A stretch of 64,000 nucleotides of DNA, from assembly GCA_907164885.2 (NCBI GenBank), contig OU015496.1, positions 139,906,685 through 139,970,684 on the forward strand, given 5' to 3'. Within the stretch, counting starts at the first letter, position 1. Each line of letters starts with the position of its first letter. Shown one piece after another: positions 33,868 through 45,826 of the stretch. The notes below the pieces were generated by a model. It worked only from the letters and a program-made list of their open reading frames with translations, was not told the DNA's origin and did not search any database. Position numbers and translations under genes: made by a program. The stretch is from Dolomedes plantarius. Lineage: Eukaryota > Arthropoda > Arachnida > Araneae > Dolomedidae.

Positions 33868-34020
33868 TGTTACAGTCAATGTAAGATATCCACAATCGAA
33901 ATGCAAGATATTTTGAACATAACATCGAGAATCGCTCCTTATATACAACGGCTGGATGAACAGGAGCTCTCGCTATTCATTCGTTGGACACTAAATTTTA
34001 ATCATTTGCTCGTTCTGTCG

Positions 34021-37000
34021 AAACATCTTTGCATACGAAATTTAATTACAATAGGACAGCCCCTTCTTGGTGCGTTGATTTTTTTTTGTTATAGTGTGTA
34101 TTTAAAATGAATTTATGCAAAATAAATTCACTGCAGGGCATTGTTTTAGTTCTTACCATACTGTTTATCAAAAGAAGAAATTTAAACGCTCATATTTCAC
34201 TTTACATACTATGCCTAAAATATTGATGTTGCACATTATATTTAAACAATGCTATCCATCCATATTCATAACTGGCTATTGGAACTTAGTATGAAATATA
34301 CCCTTTTAAATTGTATATTTAAAAATTCATAATTAAATCTCTTTTAAAATTATATGCATTTTCATTACTCATTTCTAAATAATGCTTCTTATTACATAGT
34401 TTAAAAAGTGTTTTAAAAAATGAATATTAATACATAAAAACATGTGGACTTACTCATTATAATCCTGTGTAAGGTTATTCAAATGGTTATTGATATATTT
34501 AAAGAGTATACAAAAGGAGAAATAGAACACTTTTGAACAAGGAATCCATGCTTTCTGGAGTTATCTTGAGTCAGTTTATGCCAGTGAATTAGTGTGTTGT
34601 GTGAATTTACATTTCACACAACATACTTATGAAATAATCTAAATTCACATAAAATTTAAGTAAACAAAGATAACATGAGCTTTCTGCATGCATTACAGAG
34701 GGTGTTTTATTTGATTATCACAATGTTCATTATAAATAATGCATTATCAAAGAAACTCAAGAGCTTTCTCTAAAACACCAAAAGCAATTCATGCTCCATG
34801 TAGCTAATATTCTGGATGGAAGCAGTTTTGAGTTGTCTTTTAATGTCTTTAAGTGAAGCTTTTGATTTGCTCCTATAAGGATGGAATCGGAAAGTAATAG
34901 ACAAGCACTATAATCTAAACTTTATTGCTACTAAGTGGAAGAAATCCTAATGAAACTATCCTTGCAACTTTTCATGGACAGGAACAAAGCTAGTTGTTGG
35001 GCAAAGATTAGCACAAATTGCTTATGAAATTCTGACAGAATGAATAATGGTATATATCATGACAGAGAGCTATTCTTCCTTACCTGAAAATACACTGACT
35101 TAGACAACACCTGTTTGAATGTCATGGACCATCAACACCATGTACAAGAGGAGCCTGTTTCCCTTAGTTGACAATAAATGTTGAAGAATGTCTCTCGTAA
35201 TGAGTGAAGTCAGTTTGGATACTGTTATTCGTACAGGCATTCAGTTTAGCATGCATTTCCAGCAGCTGCAGCATAAATGAAACTCATGCCCTGGAGTTTT
35301 ACATTAACAAGAGAAAAAAAGCACAGAGAGGCCATAACCTTCAACTAAGCAACACAAACAACCCACAAGCATGCATAAATGAAATGCATGTGCATAGGTG
35401 ATATGAAGAACCATATCACAGTTCCTTACATTCATAGGCTTCGCCAACTCACAACTTCATCAGAAAACTGGTCAGTTTAGCTCTTAAATTTGAAAAGTTG
35501 ACTGCAGCACTTCAAACCTAAAAACTTTAGAAAATAGAGGTCATTATTCAAAAGTTCCTTCATTCTTATCCTGTTAGACTCAAGTTTGTCAAGAATATTT
35601 TAAATTCTCTTTTGTGTGTATATATATAATATAGATAAATAAAAAGGCAGATATACCGGATGACTCAAAAGGTTATAAAGAAACATTTATATTAAATGAC
35701 TAAGAGTGAATAAAATTACAGTCTTACAGTACTCATACAGCAATTTAGTCTGGCATCATTCATAATTATTCCTTTTCTTTCTTCTTTAAGGGGGAAAAAA
35801 CTTTAAACAGCATTATTTAAATCTTTGATGATATTTTTTATAAAATTGCAAACACTTTTCACTTGTTTTTCTTATTCTGTGTCTAATATATATATATAAG
35901 CAGTCAAATGAATTGTCTCAAGTAGTTGAAGTTCTTTAATAGTTTTATTAAAAATGAATAAATCAGAATTTTTTTGTATTCTTAAATTTTTCACAAATAA
36001 GATAATGAAAATTATCTTTCAGTTAAATATTTTAAAAATATTTTTAATACTTTTATAAATATTCGCAGTACCTAACATGCATGACTGCTTGAATAATTTT
36101 GAAAAGCTTTATGATTTATTTTCTGCAAGACACTTTTTTTAAAACTCTTTATTAATATTTTTTTCTTAAGAAATATTATAAAGTACTATACATGTGTGAC
36201 TTGTGCAAATTTGACTTATACAAACCAGATAACTGAGCCCATTTTAAGTCACACATTCATCTCAAAATGAGCAAAACAGAAAAATCTTGAAAAATTTACA
36301 TTAAATAGTATTTTACTACATACCTGAGGTTTACTATTCCATAAATAATCTGGTTCACTGGCTCAGCCAACTTTATCTTTAAATAAGCAGTTTTATTTTA
36401 CATTAATTTTAAAAAAATAATAAGAACACAAAATTGTACATTTTTAACCCTGTATTTGCAAATTTGTAATTTGCATAAATGCATCAAAAGGTAAAATAAT
36501 TCAAAATTATATATTGCTAGTAGATGTAAATGTTGAAAACTGAATTTAATGCATTCAAAGAATTACACAAGTTAATTATGAGGATGAAACAATTCAACAC
36601 TTTCTTGTTAGCAAAAAGGAAAAGGGTAAAAGCAGTTTTGTTTTTTAAAAAATCTTATTTTTTGTATCTATAAATAAACTGGTCTTCCAGAAAGTTGATA
36701 AGATTAGAATATAAAAAAAAAATTCTACACTTCAACTAAAATCTAACATTCCCACAGGAGAATTATAGAAACCTGATTAACTAGGTGGATGAAATTAAGC
36801 TATTTAAACATTATCAATCACTAGTATTCCAGAATATAATGGTTTAAAAGAATTATTTGAATAAAAATTTCAAGAGCGAAAATATTTAGAATTAGTCTAA
36901 AAACATAAACAATACCATAAGTCTTTTTTATGTGAAATAAGTTGGGTAAATAATTCAACAAACTTCTAAAATGTTTTTTTTTCTTTATTTCTATTTTAAA

Positions 37001-37607
37001 ATGTGTCTAATGACAGGATCACTGTCTGTTCAGTACATAAATATTTTTCAAAAAGATGAACCATCCCTGTAACACTACACATTAGCTCTGTAATAAAATC
37101 GAGATTTGTCCATGTACATAACTGCAAAAAACATTTTCATATAACTATTTCGGTTTTTCCAGAACAAGTTAATATAAATGCAAATAAAATGAAAATGCAG
37201 GAAAATATTTTAAACTGTAAAATATTAACTTTTCTAAATGAAATATTATAAAATAATTCCAATTTGTTTTTCAGAAATTTTAGAATGTATGACCAATACT
37301 GATCATTAAGTCTAGTCTAGTATATTTAAAGCAATACATGAAATAGATTACAGATATTAAAATATTGCATGAAGAAATTCTGCAGTATTAAACCCTACTC
37401 CAAAACATTAAAAATACTTTTTGAACACCACTCTGTTGATATATTAATTGTATGGACAAAAAACGTAAAGCAACAAGGCATGATATATTAGTAGTACACA
37501 TCTTAGCTTAACATTTTACACTTGCTTGACAGTGTCACATACAAATACACAACAGTGCAGATTGAACCAAGCCTCCAATAAAAGATGCTCTGACTTAGCT
37601 TCTAATT
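34021..37607. other. Intergenic / RNF11 3' region
   Basis: AT-rich and notably poor in transposons compared with the left half of the window. The part next to 37608 must contain the RNF11 3' UTR (transcribed leftward), but I cannot place its polyadenylation site. The open frame at 35204-35401, with a hydrophobic N terminus, shows no domain and no splice context. A short (TA)n occurs near 35622 and 35888. Confidence 0.4.
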
Positions 37608-40326
37608 TCAGTTTGTTTGGTATGTAGTTAAAAGAGCTGCATCTACAGGTTCCATACAAGAAGGACATGTGAATGATCTCATGAGCCAATCATCAATACA
37701 GTCTGTGTGATAGATATGCATGCATGGAAGAAATCGAATGGGGTCACCAATCATAAATTCTCCCATGCAAATAACACATCTGAAAAAGAAAATTACAGTT
37801 TATATTTCCTATCAGCAACTCAGAATTTTAAAAAACATCAAATCAAATCAAGATTGGTTCAAGACCCAATTTTTTTTAAATTTTAAAACATGGTTTTCTT
37901 AAACTTTTTTTACACTGAATGTATTTAAAAAATCATTTAAAAAGAGGGAAAAATAACAGTTGTCACAGCATATATTTCATAAATATATAGCATACATGCA
38001 AAGTTTTTAATACATTGATCAAAGTGCAGACTGAAACTTTTCTGAATTGGATAGTTCATGACAAGCTAAAAGACTAATTAAAGATCGAATAAGATGACTT
38101 TTTGTCACAAGCAGTTTAATCTCTGAGTTGGTGCATAATATACCATACTAAAGAAAAAATATATATATATGTTTAAATCTTGCATAATGTTTAGTTACTT
38201 TTTAATTTATTTTACAGAATACTGACTAAATTTTTCTTTCAAACTTTGCTTATATATATTTATGATTTCAGAGCTTAACCTTAAACAGTCAGTATATTAC
38301 ATATGTCTACTAACCGAAAGATAAATTATTTAATAAAATTATGTAAGATATGCAATCATAAAAATATTTGCAGTTTTTCATGTGCTTTATCAATACTAAT
38401 AAAAATAAAGCAATTTTTAATTACTTTAAAAAATTATTACACTCCTGAAAACAGTAATATTTTCAATAATAAAACTGCTATTCATGAATATATAACATGC
38501 ATGCATAAAATCATCATTTATTATACTTACCTCCGAATTTACATTCCAATAAATTTATAACAAATTATACATACATATTTCTTAAATTTCCAAATAGTTT
38601 CACAAATATACAGAAATAGTATATAAATCATAGATATTAATGATTGAGAAATGAATAAAATTTTACAGTTTAGTAATTTAGGTACTAAACTTTGGATTAA
38701 TAAAAAAATAGTATAAATTACAATAACATACTCTCTGTTCTTCTTGCTTCCATCATATTTTCCAGTAGGGAGATGCTGAATGAGTCCTATCCTTTGAGCA
38801 ATTTTAATTTGCTCCTCTTCAGTTAACTGTGAAGCTGGACGACTGACATTAGGTGATGGATAATATATAGGAACAGATACTGTCTCCTGAAAATGAAATA
38901 ATAGAAAAATAATGAATAAATAAAACTTCCACAAGCAAATCTTTGAAAAATCTTAGAATTTAAACATTTAAATTTAATAATACTATCTATCAAGATCTGA
39001 TAAATTATAACACACCTTTAATGTTTAAGTTAAAAGCCAAAATTGAATGAGAAAATATTCCTTAATGACAAGTAATTCATGACTGGGTTTATGTTTGTGA
39101 GATAACTTTCCTAGATATTTATCAGTAAATTTAGCAGAACTCCTATATTATTCAATGAGAAATAAATATTTTGAAGTTAATAATGTATATTCTAGAAAAA
39201 CTGTCCTTGTTATTTTATACAGTAGAAACTTTTTTGCGTGACATCTATCTGAAACTTACTTTTCAAATAAATCTTACCAGGTATCTTCATTGACAAATTG
39301 TCAATTAAATATTTTTTAATATTTTCTGGTGAATGTGATAAATGTTTATATGCAAATGAATGCAGTTTATAACATTTCTTTTATAACTTAAAAAGTAGAT
39401 TTTAATAAAAAGACCACAGCTCATGGTTTTTTATTACATTATTACCTTCTATTAAGGAGACAGAGCCTTAGCATTAATTACAATTAGCAAACTTCAAAAT
39501 GTATTTCACAAGCATGTGAAAATTTTTTAAAGAAATTAATAGTCAACACATTTACACTTTAATGTAAGGCACAGATGTGGTATCAAAGAATAACAGCAAA
39601 TGTCAATTAATTAGCTAAATTTTAAAAAGTGCTCTCAATATATCAAAATGAATAAAATTTGAAAAAGCCACGCCATGGATTACACTTAGGATTATACACT
39701 CAACTTAAATATACGTTCAAAAAAGCTGTAAATTAACATGATGAAAAGTCACTTTTTACCTGAATACTGGTAATAAAATATAACTATACAGAACAAATGT
39801 GTTTTATATTACCTAATTTAGAGATATATGTTATTAATTATTCGTTTTGGAGCAGTACAATTAAAAGTTTTTGTAAAATCACCGAGAGCAGTTAAAATGT
39901 CAAGTACTAGTTTCATAAACGAATTCTCAAAATGACAGCCTGTAATAAATTTAACTACGCAGGTCAGTAAAATAAAATACAAAACTGATTATCAAAAGAA
40001 CAAAAAACAGAAATAGGAGTACTAAATATTAAATATAGAAATATTAAAAAAAATTCACTATATTACTTATAAGTTATACACCACATGGTATATTAAATAT
40101 TATTTTGCATAGTCAACAAATATAAAACAACAAAATTTGCGCACCAATTAATTAAATAATGGTAGAAATTTCAATCTCGATAATTTAATTATAGAGGTAA
40201 CAAAAGTGGATTAACCTGGTATGGTGGTGGTGGTCCTAATTGATCAGATGATGATTCACGAGCACTCTGATTTTCCCGTAATAAAGATATGTCATCAGTT
40301 GAAACGGATTTCAGACAATTTCCCAT
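37608..40326 (-). CDS. RNF11: RING finger protein 11, complete, 145 aa in three exons
   Basis: A small membrane-anchored RING-H2 E3 ligase/adaptor that works with NEDD4-type ligases and the A20 complex in endosomal and signalling ubiquitination. Exons are 40326-40216 (37 codons, phase 0), 38886-38732 (phase 2 at its end) and 37779-37608, with stop TGA. All have GT/AG borders (donor GTATGT after exon 2, acceptors TTTTCAG and TTTTTCAG). The start MGNCLKS gives a Gly2 myristoylation and Cys4 palmitoylation site. PPPPYQ at about 32-37 is the PPxY motif for WW domains. QLTEEEQIKIAQRIGLIQHL in the middle is the most conserved part of RNF11. The RING-H2 residues are C90, C93, C108, H110, H113, C116, C127 and C130 (CVIC...CMHIYHTDC...CPSC). 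Human RNF11 has 154 residues. It is divergent to CFAP44. Confidence 0.97.
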
Positions 40327-43256
40327 ATTTCAACAAAATAGATCACAGCATTACGATTTCTATTCATATATACAAAGGCTAAGGAACTTTCAACACAGCC
40401 ATTAGAACAATGGAATAATAAATAAGAAACAAAACAAAACTGAAAAAGTAGATAAAATACTAATATCTTCCTTTTATATATTCAAGAGAATGTGCACCTT
40501 TCTTGGTGCGCTGGTTCAAGTTAGATTTAAAGATGTACATATCATGTCATTCTTTGTATTTATTATTGCACACCAGAAGCTTACATCGCAGCACAGTCAA
40601 CACAAAACAGCTGAGGACAGACAACAAAGATGCAATACGACAGCCAATGAAATATCAGTAAATGAGTAAATATTGCAGACAGTTAAAGGCCGCGTGCTGA
40701 TGTCTTCTTCCCTAATAAGGAAACAGTAATTTTTTTCAAATCAAAATAAACTTTCTTTGGCGTAAAAAATAGTCTAAAGTTTTGTATTTTAATACGTAAA
40801 ATTTATTGAACCCACCATTTCAATCTAGTTGAAATCAAATTCATAATATGCCAGATAATACAACTTTTTTTTAATAATACTGAAATATCGATTATGGAAA
40901 TTAAAGGAAAGGGAGGGTTTGACTTGTTCAAAAATTTTATTCATCCTCTTCATATATAGAAAATTATTGACAAAGAAAACTCTTAATCATTAAAAAATAC
41001 TTTTTAAAAAAATGAAATATACAGTTGACCGCAACTGCGGCACTTTCGGTACTTTCTTTGAAATATGAGTTAAGTTTCGATTTTCTATTTGTTTTATGTT
41101 TGTGTTTTTACGCAACATTGAAGACCATATGCAGTTGACCGCGACTGCGGCACTTTCTGTACTTCTTTTGAAATTTGAGTGAAGTTTCGACTTTCTATTT
41201 TATTTCATGTTTGTACTTTTACGCGTCATTGGAGACCGACCGGTATACATTGATTTGACGCGTAAGGATGTAATTTGTTATCATTTAAATTAACTTTCAA
41301 AAGTCCTTCATTCCTCGGATTTCATGGGTTGAATTTTATTTATGCTGTTTTAAAACTGAGCATGATTGAAGTTCTTGCGTTTTGTTGCTGAAAGCATTAA
41401 GGTTTAACTTTTAATTTGTAGTAATTTTATGAAACATGTTTATGAATAATGGGGATTACAGCAACGGTAAATAACTGGAAAAATCTATAATATTGCTAAG
41501 TAAAGTTAATAATAAATATTTTGGTTAAATTTTAGCTAATGAATGGCAAAGAGAAATCTAAATGCTAAACTCTATTCAGAGTCAACTGTTTCCAAAATAT
41601 AAAATTTTAATGTTTTATGGTCTGTAGTTCTTGTTAAATGTCCATGATTATACCTTTTATTTATTTATTTATTTTTTGTAGTGAACCTAAAAATTAAAGT
41701 TTGCCCTGGCAATTACAGGCCTTTTTTTTTTTTAAATGAAATTGCACCTTGGACAATCTATTAAATAATGATGTTTCATTGCAAATTTCATTTTAAATAG
41801 TTTTTTAAGTCTACGTATAGTGGGTGTACATTATTATGTAAACCAGATTTGTGAAATATGTTAGATATTCATATTGGTTTAACATACAGCATGTATTAGA
41901 TTACATTCATTCACTCATTTTGAGGAATAAGGTTTAAAGATAGATGTAAAGAAGCAAAAATAGATTCACTCCACAATAGACGGACTGTTCTATTCAAATT
42001 CTGATGGCCAAAATGACCATAGGAGCTGAGTGGCTAGTCTGTCACTGTGCAAGAAAGAAACATACAGTGAGGATGTTACCTATCTTATAGAAAAAGTGTG
42101 GAGAAAAGGTAGAGAATTATCAAACTAAGAAACAGAAATAATTAAAAGCAAGGGAAAGAGTGGGAAAAAAACTGAAATTTTGTAATGAAAATGAAAATAT
42201 AAAGAGTGGTATATAATAGCCTTCCAGGTGAAATAATGTAAAGAGCAGAACTGTTTTCACTTTCGAAATAATCTAGGTTGAAAATTATGAACAAATTTTA
42301 AAGTATTTCAGTTTAGATATCAAACTGGGAGTTCAAAAAGTATATCCAAATAGTTTAACTTATATCCTGAATTTCAAGTTTTCATTTTGAATCTGATCTT
42401 TCACTCTAAAAATTTATTGATATTTATTTAATATCCCAGGATAAAAATAATCAAAATCATTTCCATGATTGGCAAATTTTTAGCCTTGAAAATAATTAAG
42501 TTTACTGGTAGAAACCAGTTTCTTCCTCTCTCTCTGAGGCTGAATAAAAGTAAAGTAATCTTTTATTTACAATATGATATGATGTGCACATTGTGAGTTT
42601 TTGAAATTAGTTATAGTTTTTAAAATTTAATTTAATCTTATCCTTCAACTTTTCAGATATTTCCCCTTTTTGACTTTTCAGATATTTGGTTTATGATACT
42701 ATAAAAATGTATCTTGAAATGCATAATAAATTCTGCATTTAGCTATTAACAGGTGTAGTTCTTCATGCTCTTGAAAATTAGATGTATTTTGTCTGTAGAT
42801 GAATCACATATGCATTTTTGATTATCCACTCTCAATGTTTATGCATATAAACACAGTTTTTACATAATGTTATTTTTTATACAGTATTATTTCTAAATGT
42901 ATTTTTTTATGTAAGTATATTGATTATGATAAATGTTCTTTCTGAAAATTATCTGTCATAATGGCTAACTATAAGGTTGTAACTAACTGACACAATGAAA
43001 TCTTTCACCCACTCTAGCAAACTTTTCTTTCTTCTTTTTAAAAAAAGAAAAAGGTATGAAAAGAATGCTTCAAACAGTGATAAATGATATTTAATTCATG
43101 AACAATAAATAGTTCAAATTTAATGAGATAATATTGCTCATTGTTTACATTTTTTTCTTTCTTATTCAGTATTATTTACAAAGTTCAGTTTTATGAATAT
43201 TGTATTCATCGTAATACACAAGTTTAATTTTAATTATTTTTTAAAATCTTTAACAG
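40327..43256. promoter_or_regulatory. Divergent intergenic region RNF11-CFAP44
   Basis: About 2.9 kb between the RNF11 start (leftward) and the first recognisable CFAP44 exon (rightward). It must hold the RNF11 promoter and probably that of CFAP44. I see no clear TATA box or RFX X-box. It contains the 110-bp tandem duplication at 41022-41245. Non-coding 5' exons of either gene could lie here unseen. Confidence 0.4.
41022..41245. repeat. 110-bp tandem duplication with palindromic core
   Basis: Two units start CAGTTGACCGCaACTGCGGC and CAGTTGACCGCgACTGCGGC, at 41022 and 41132. They share the rest: ACTTTC-GTACTT, GAAGTTTCGA or TAAGTTTCGA, then TTTTACGC and GGAGACC-like ends. The first unit's CCGCAACTGCGG is a 12-base near-palindrome. 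The units are GC-richer than their surroundings. Confidence 0.75.
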
Positions 43257-43259
43257 AGA

Positions 43260-45785
43260 ATGATTGAACCAATTGTAGAAACTCACATTGAAGATACATC
43301 AGTAAGTTTAAGAGTAAAGCCTTTGTGTAAGCCTGATGTACAACTGAAGAAATCAAGACAAAGATTATTTAATGAATATTCAATTGACCTTATGTATCCA
43401 TGAAATGATTAATTTCAATTTTAACTTTTATGCTTTGTGTTTCCTCACAAAAGAATGTGTGAAAATATATTAATTTCAGTAATGAAATATTTCTTCGTAT
43501 ATTAAAGATTGTAATTTTTTAAAAAATACAAACATATCAACTACTCTGATATTTTTTTACATAACTTTGATAGGGGAAAGTTTTATTGATTGTGCAAAGG
43601 TGATTCAGTTTTATTGTAAAATTAACTAATGCTTTATAAATTTTATTTTATGCATAATATAAGTATGCATTTACATCAGTAATGTAAGGCAAAGTTTAAT
43701 TTTCATATTTACCTTGTAATTTCTAAGCCTGTCATTATCTAATGTCTTACTAATAAGTATATTTAATGGACGTAGAGTTTGAAATGTTTTATCGTGTGTA
43801 TATGTAAGAGATAAATATATTTGAGGAAATTGCTGAAGAGGTAGTTATAATTATGCTATAGAAAGAAAATATTTATTTGTATATATAGTCATAGCATAGT
43901 ATATTGTGATGTAATTGCATAGTTAATTTGTATTGTGTGATGTGTCTAAGATTAAATTGCATATTCTTTAATTAGAATATAAGTCTGCTATGTAAATTGC
44001 ATAATAATCTTTAACCTTTCATTAGATATTCATTTGGATATCAAAGTTCTTTTGGTTCTAACTTGAGTGTTTTGAAGGATAATGTGCTAATCATAATTTC
44101 TGGAAATTATCTGAACTTTTTTAATACAGATACTATGACAGCGACCTTTTATCCTTCAACTTTTGGTGCTGGTTTCAGTTGTACTTCAGTAAGTTTACTT
44201 GTCTTTTATACAGCAAAAGGTAGTAAAACTGTTTGACAAAATTTATGAGAGCATTGTGGTTACATTTAATTGATAATTTATAAAGTTTCTATGGTTTAAT
44301 ATATTTTTCAGCATTAAAATTTTATTGTAATTTCTATTTGCATAATGTTTATTTCAAGACTTCACATTTCTTGAAGTAGTTTTAACACTTCAAGAAACTT
44401 CTTTTTATTAAGTATTACAGTATTAATTTTATGCTTAGTAAATAAGCATAAACGTAAAGGAAGAAATATTTATCTGCCAGGTTTTCTTGGTGGAAGAACA
44501 ATAAATCTTTAAGTGCTAACTGAAACTTATGCTGAGCCTTCTTTGCTAGTAGGAAAATGATCAAAGGAAAAAATCTGACAGAAGGAAAAAAGAAAAAAAG
44601 TATTCAGTGAACTGCTTTCTGGATGTTCCTCCAATTAAAATAAGCTGAATTTCCACCCAAGAAAAATTGTAAATTTTTATAAGGGTATGGATACAATTTT
44701 AGTATCTGTAAAAAGGAAAAGAAAAATTTCTTCATTCTTTATTCATTCATATCATACAAACACATAATCTTTATATGTATAAAACATCTAAAATATTCAA
44801 TTTTATTAAAACTCTAAAATTCTATGCTTTTATATGTAATAATCAAAAGGCTACCAAGTTATGTAGATGGATGTGTGCATATACACTCTTACTTGTAATT
44901 CACTTTTCCAAACAGCAGAAATTGTTGACTGTTCAAACCTCAAATGAAATTCACCATTATTTTATTGAGATTCATTTGAACTTAAATTATAAGATTTTTG
45001 ACATTTATCATTGAAAAATGACTGCTTGAATTAACCACTGTGTAAAATTTCATATGAATTCTTGTTTTAGCTTTCAGTATAATTCCATCTGAATAATTCC
45101 TCTAGAGGCTCTGCCATTTCATTTGCATTTTTATTCTAAATATATTTTGCTGATATCTCAATATTTTTCAATATTGATTTAACTTTTATTAATGTATGTT
45201 GCAATTCTTTAATTTTCTTAGGTTCATCCATCAACTTTTTATTTTGCGGCTGCTGAAAAAGGACTGAAATATTGCATAAATGTCATCTCATATCCAGCTC
45301 TAGATATTTGTAAGACATTGAGAAATGAATCAACTATCTTGACATGCTGTGCAATGCAGTTTCAGTAGGTTTAATTCCCTTTTTTTTCACCTTCTGTTTG
45401 TTTTCGGCAGTTTCATTTTAATTTTGTAGCATTGTGCATTATAACCTTTCATTATATGATTATTAATATTATATAATATCTTTTAAAATTTTAACTGTTA
45501 AATTTTATCTTATCTTGTGGGAAATTATGCTTAACTTGTATGTTTAATGCATAATATGTATGTATTCAAAGCCATGTCATATTTCTATCATTTAACTTTA
45601 ACTATTTTTCTATAATATTATATTGTATCAGAATTTCTCTTTCATTCACATAATGTAATGTTTCTTCAGTATTTAGTTATTGATTCTCTTAACATATAAA
45701 AGCATGCCAGTAGAAATTAATTTGAAATATGTGCTTTATTGTTTATGAGTATATACACATGTTTTTAACATAGAAATAAGTATCC

Positions 45786-45826
<41 letters not shown>

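Larger units (their letters stand above)
32597..34020 (-). mobile_element. Third Tc1-like family, broken by a fold-back insert
   Basis: The left end (CAGACAAAA..., GATTAAAATTTCAG) and the right end (reverse complement CGACAGAACGAGCAAATG, ATTAAAATTTAG) form an imperfect terminal repeat, so boundaries are approximate. It lies about 240 bp beyond the spätzle stop codon in antisense orientation, so it could contribute to or cut off that gene's 3' UTR. The transposase inside is dead. Confidence 0.75.

Noticed and set aside
35204..35401. 65-residue frame with a signal-peptide-like N terminus
   Set aside because: No Cys pattern or known domain, no splice context, and composition like the flanks. 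Only chance support.
38539..38934. 131-residue minus-strand open frame with hydrophobic ends
   Set aside because: It is RNF11 exon 2 (38732-38886) read through into both introns; the hydrophobic ends are intron sequence.
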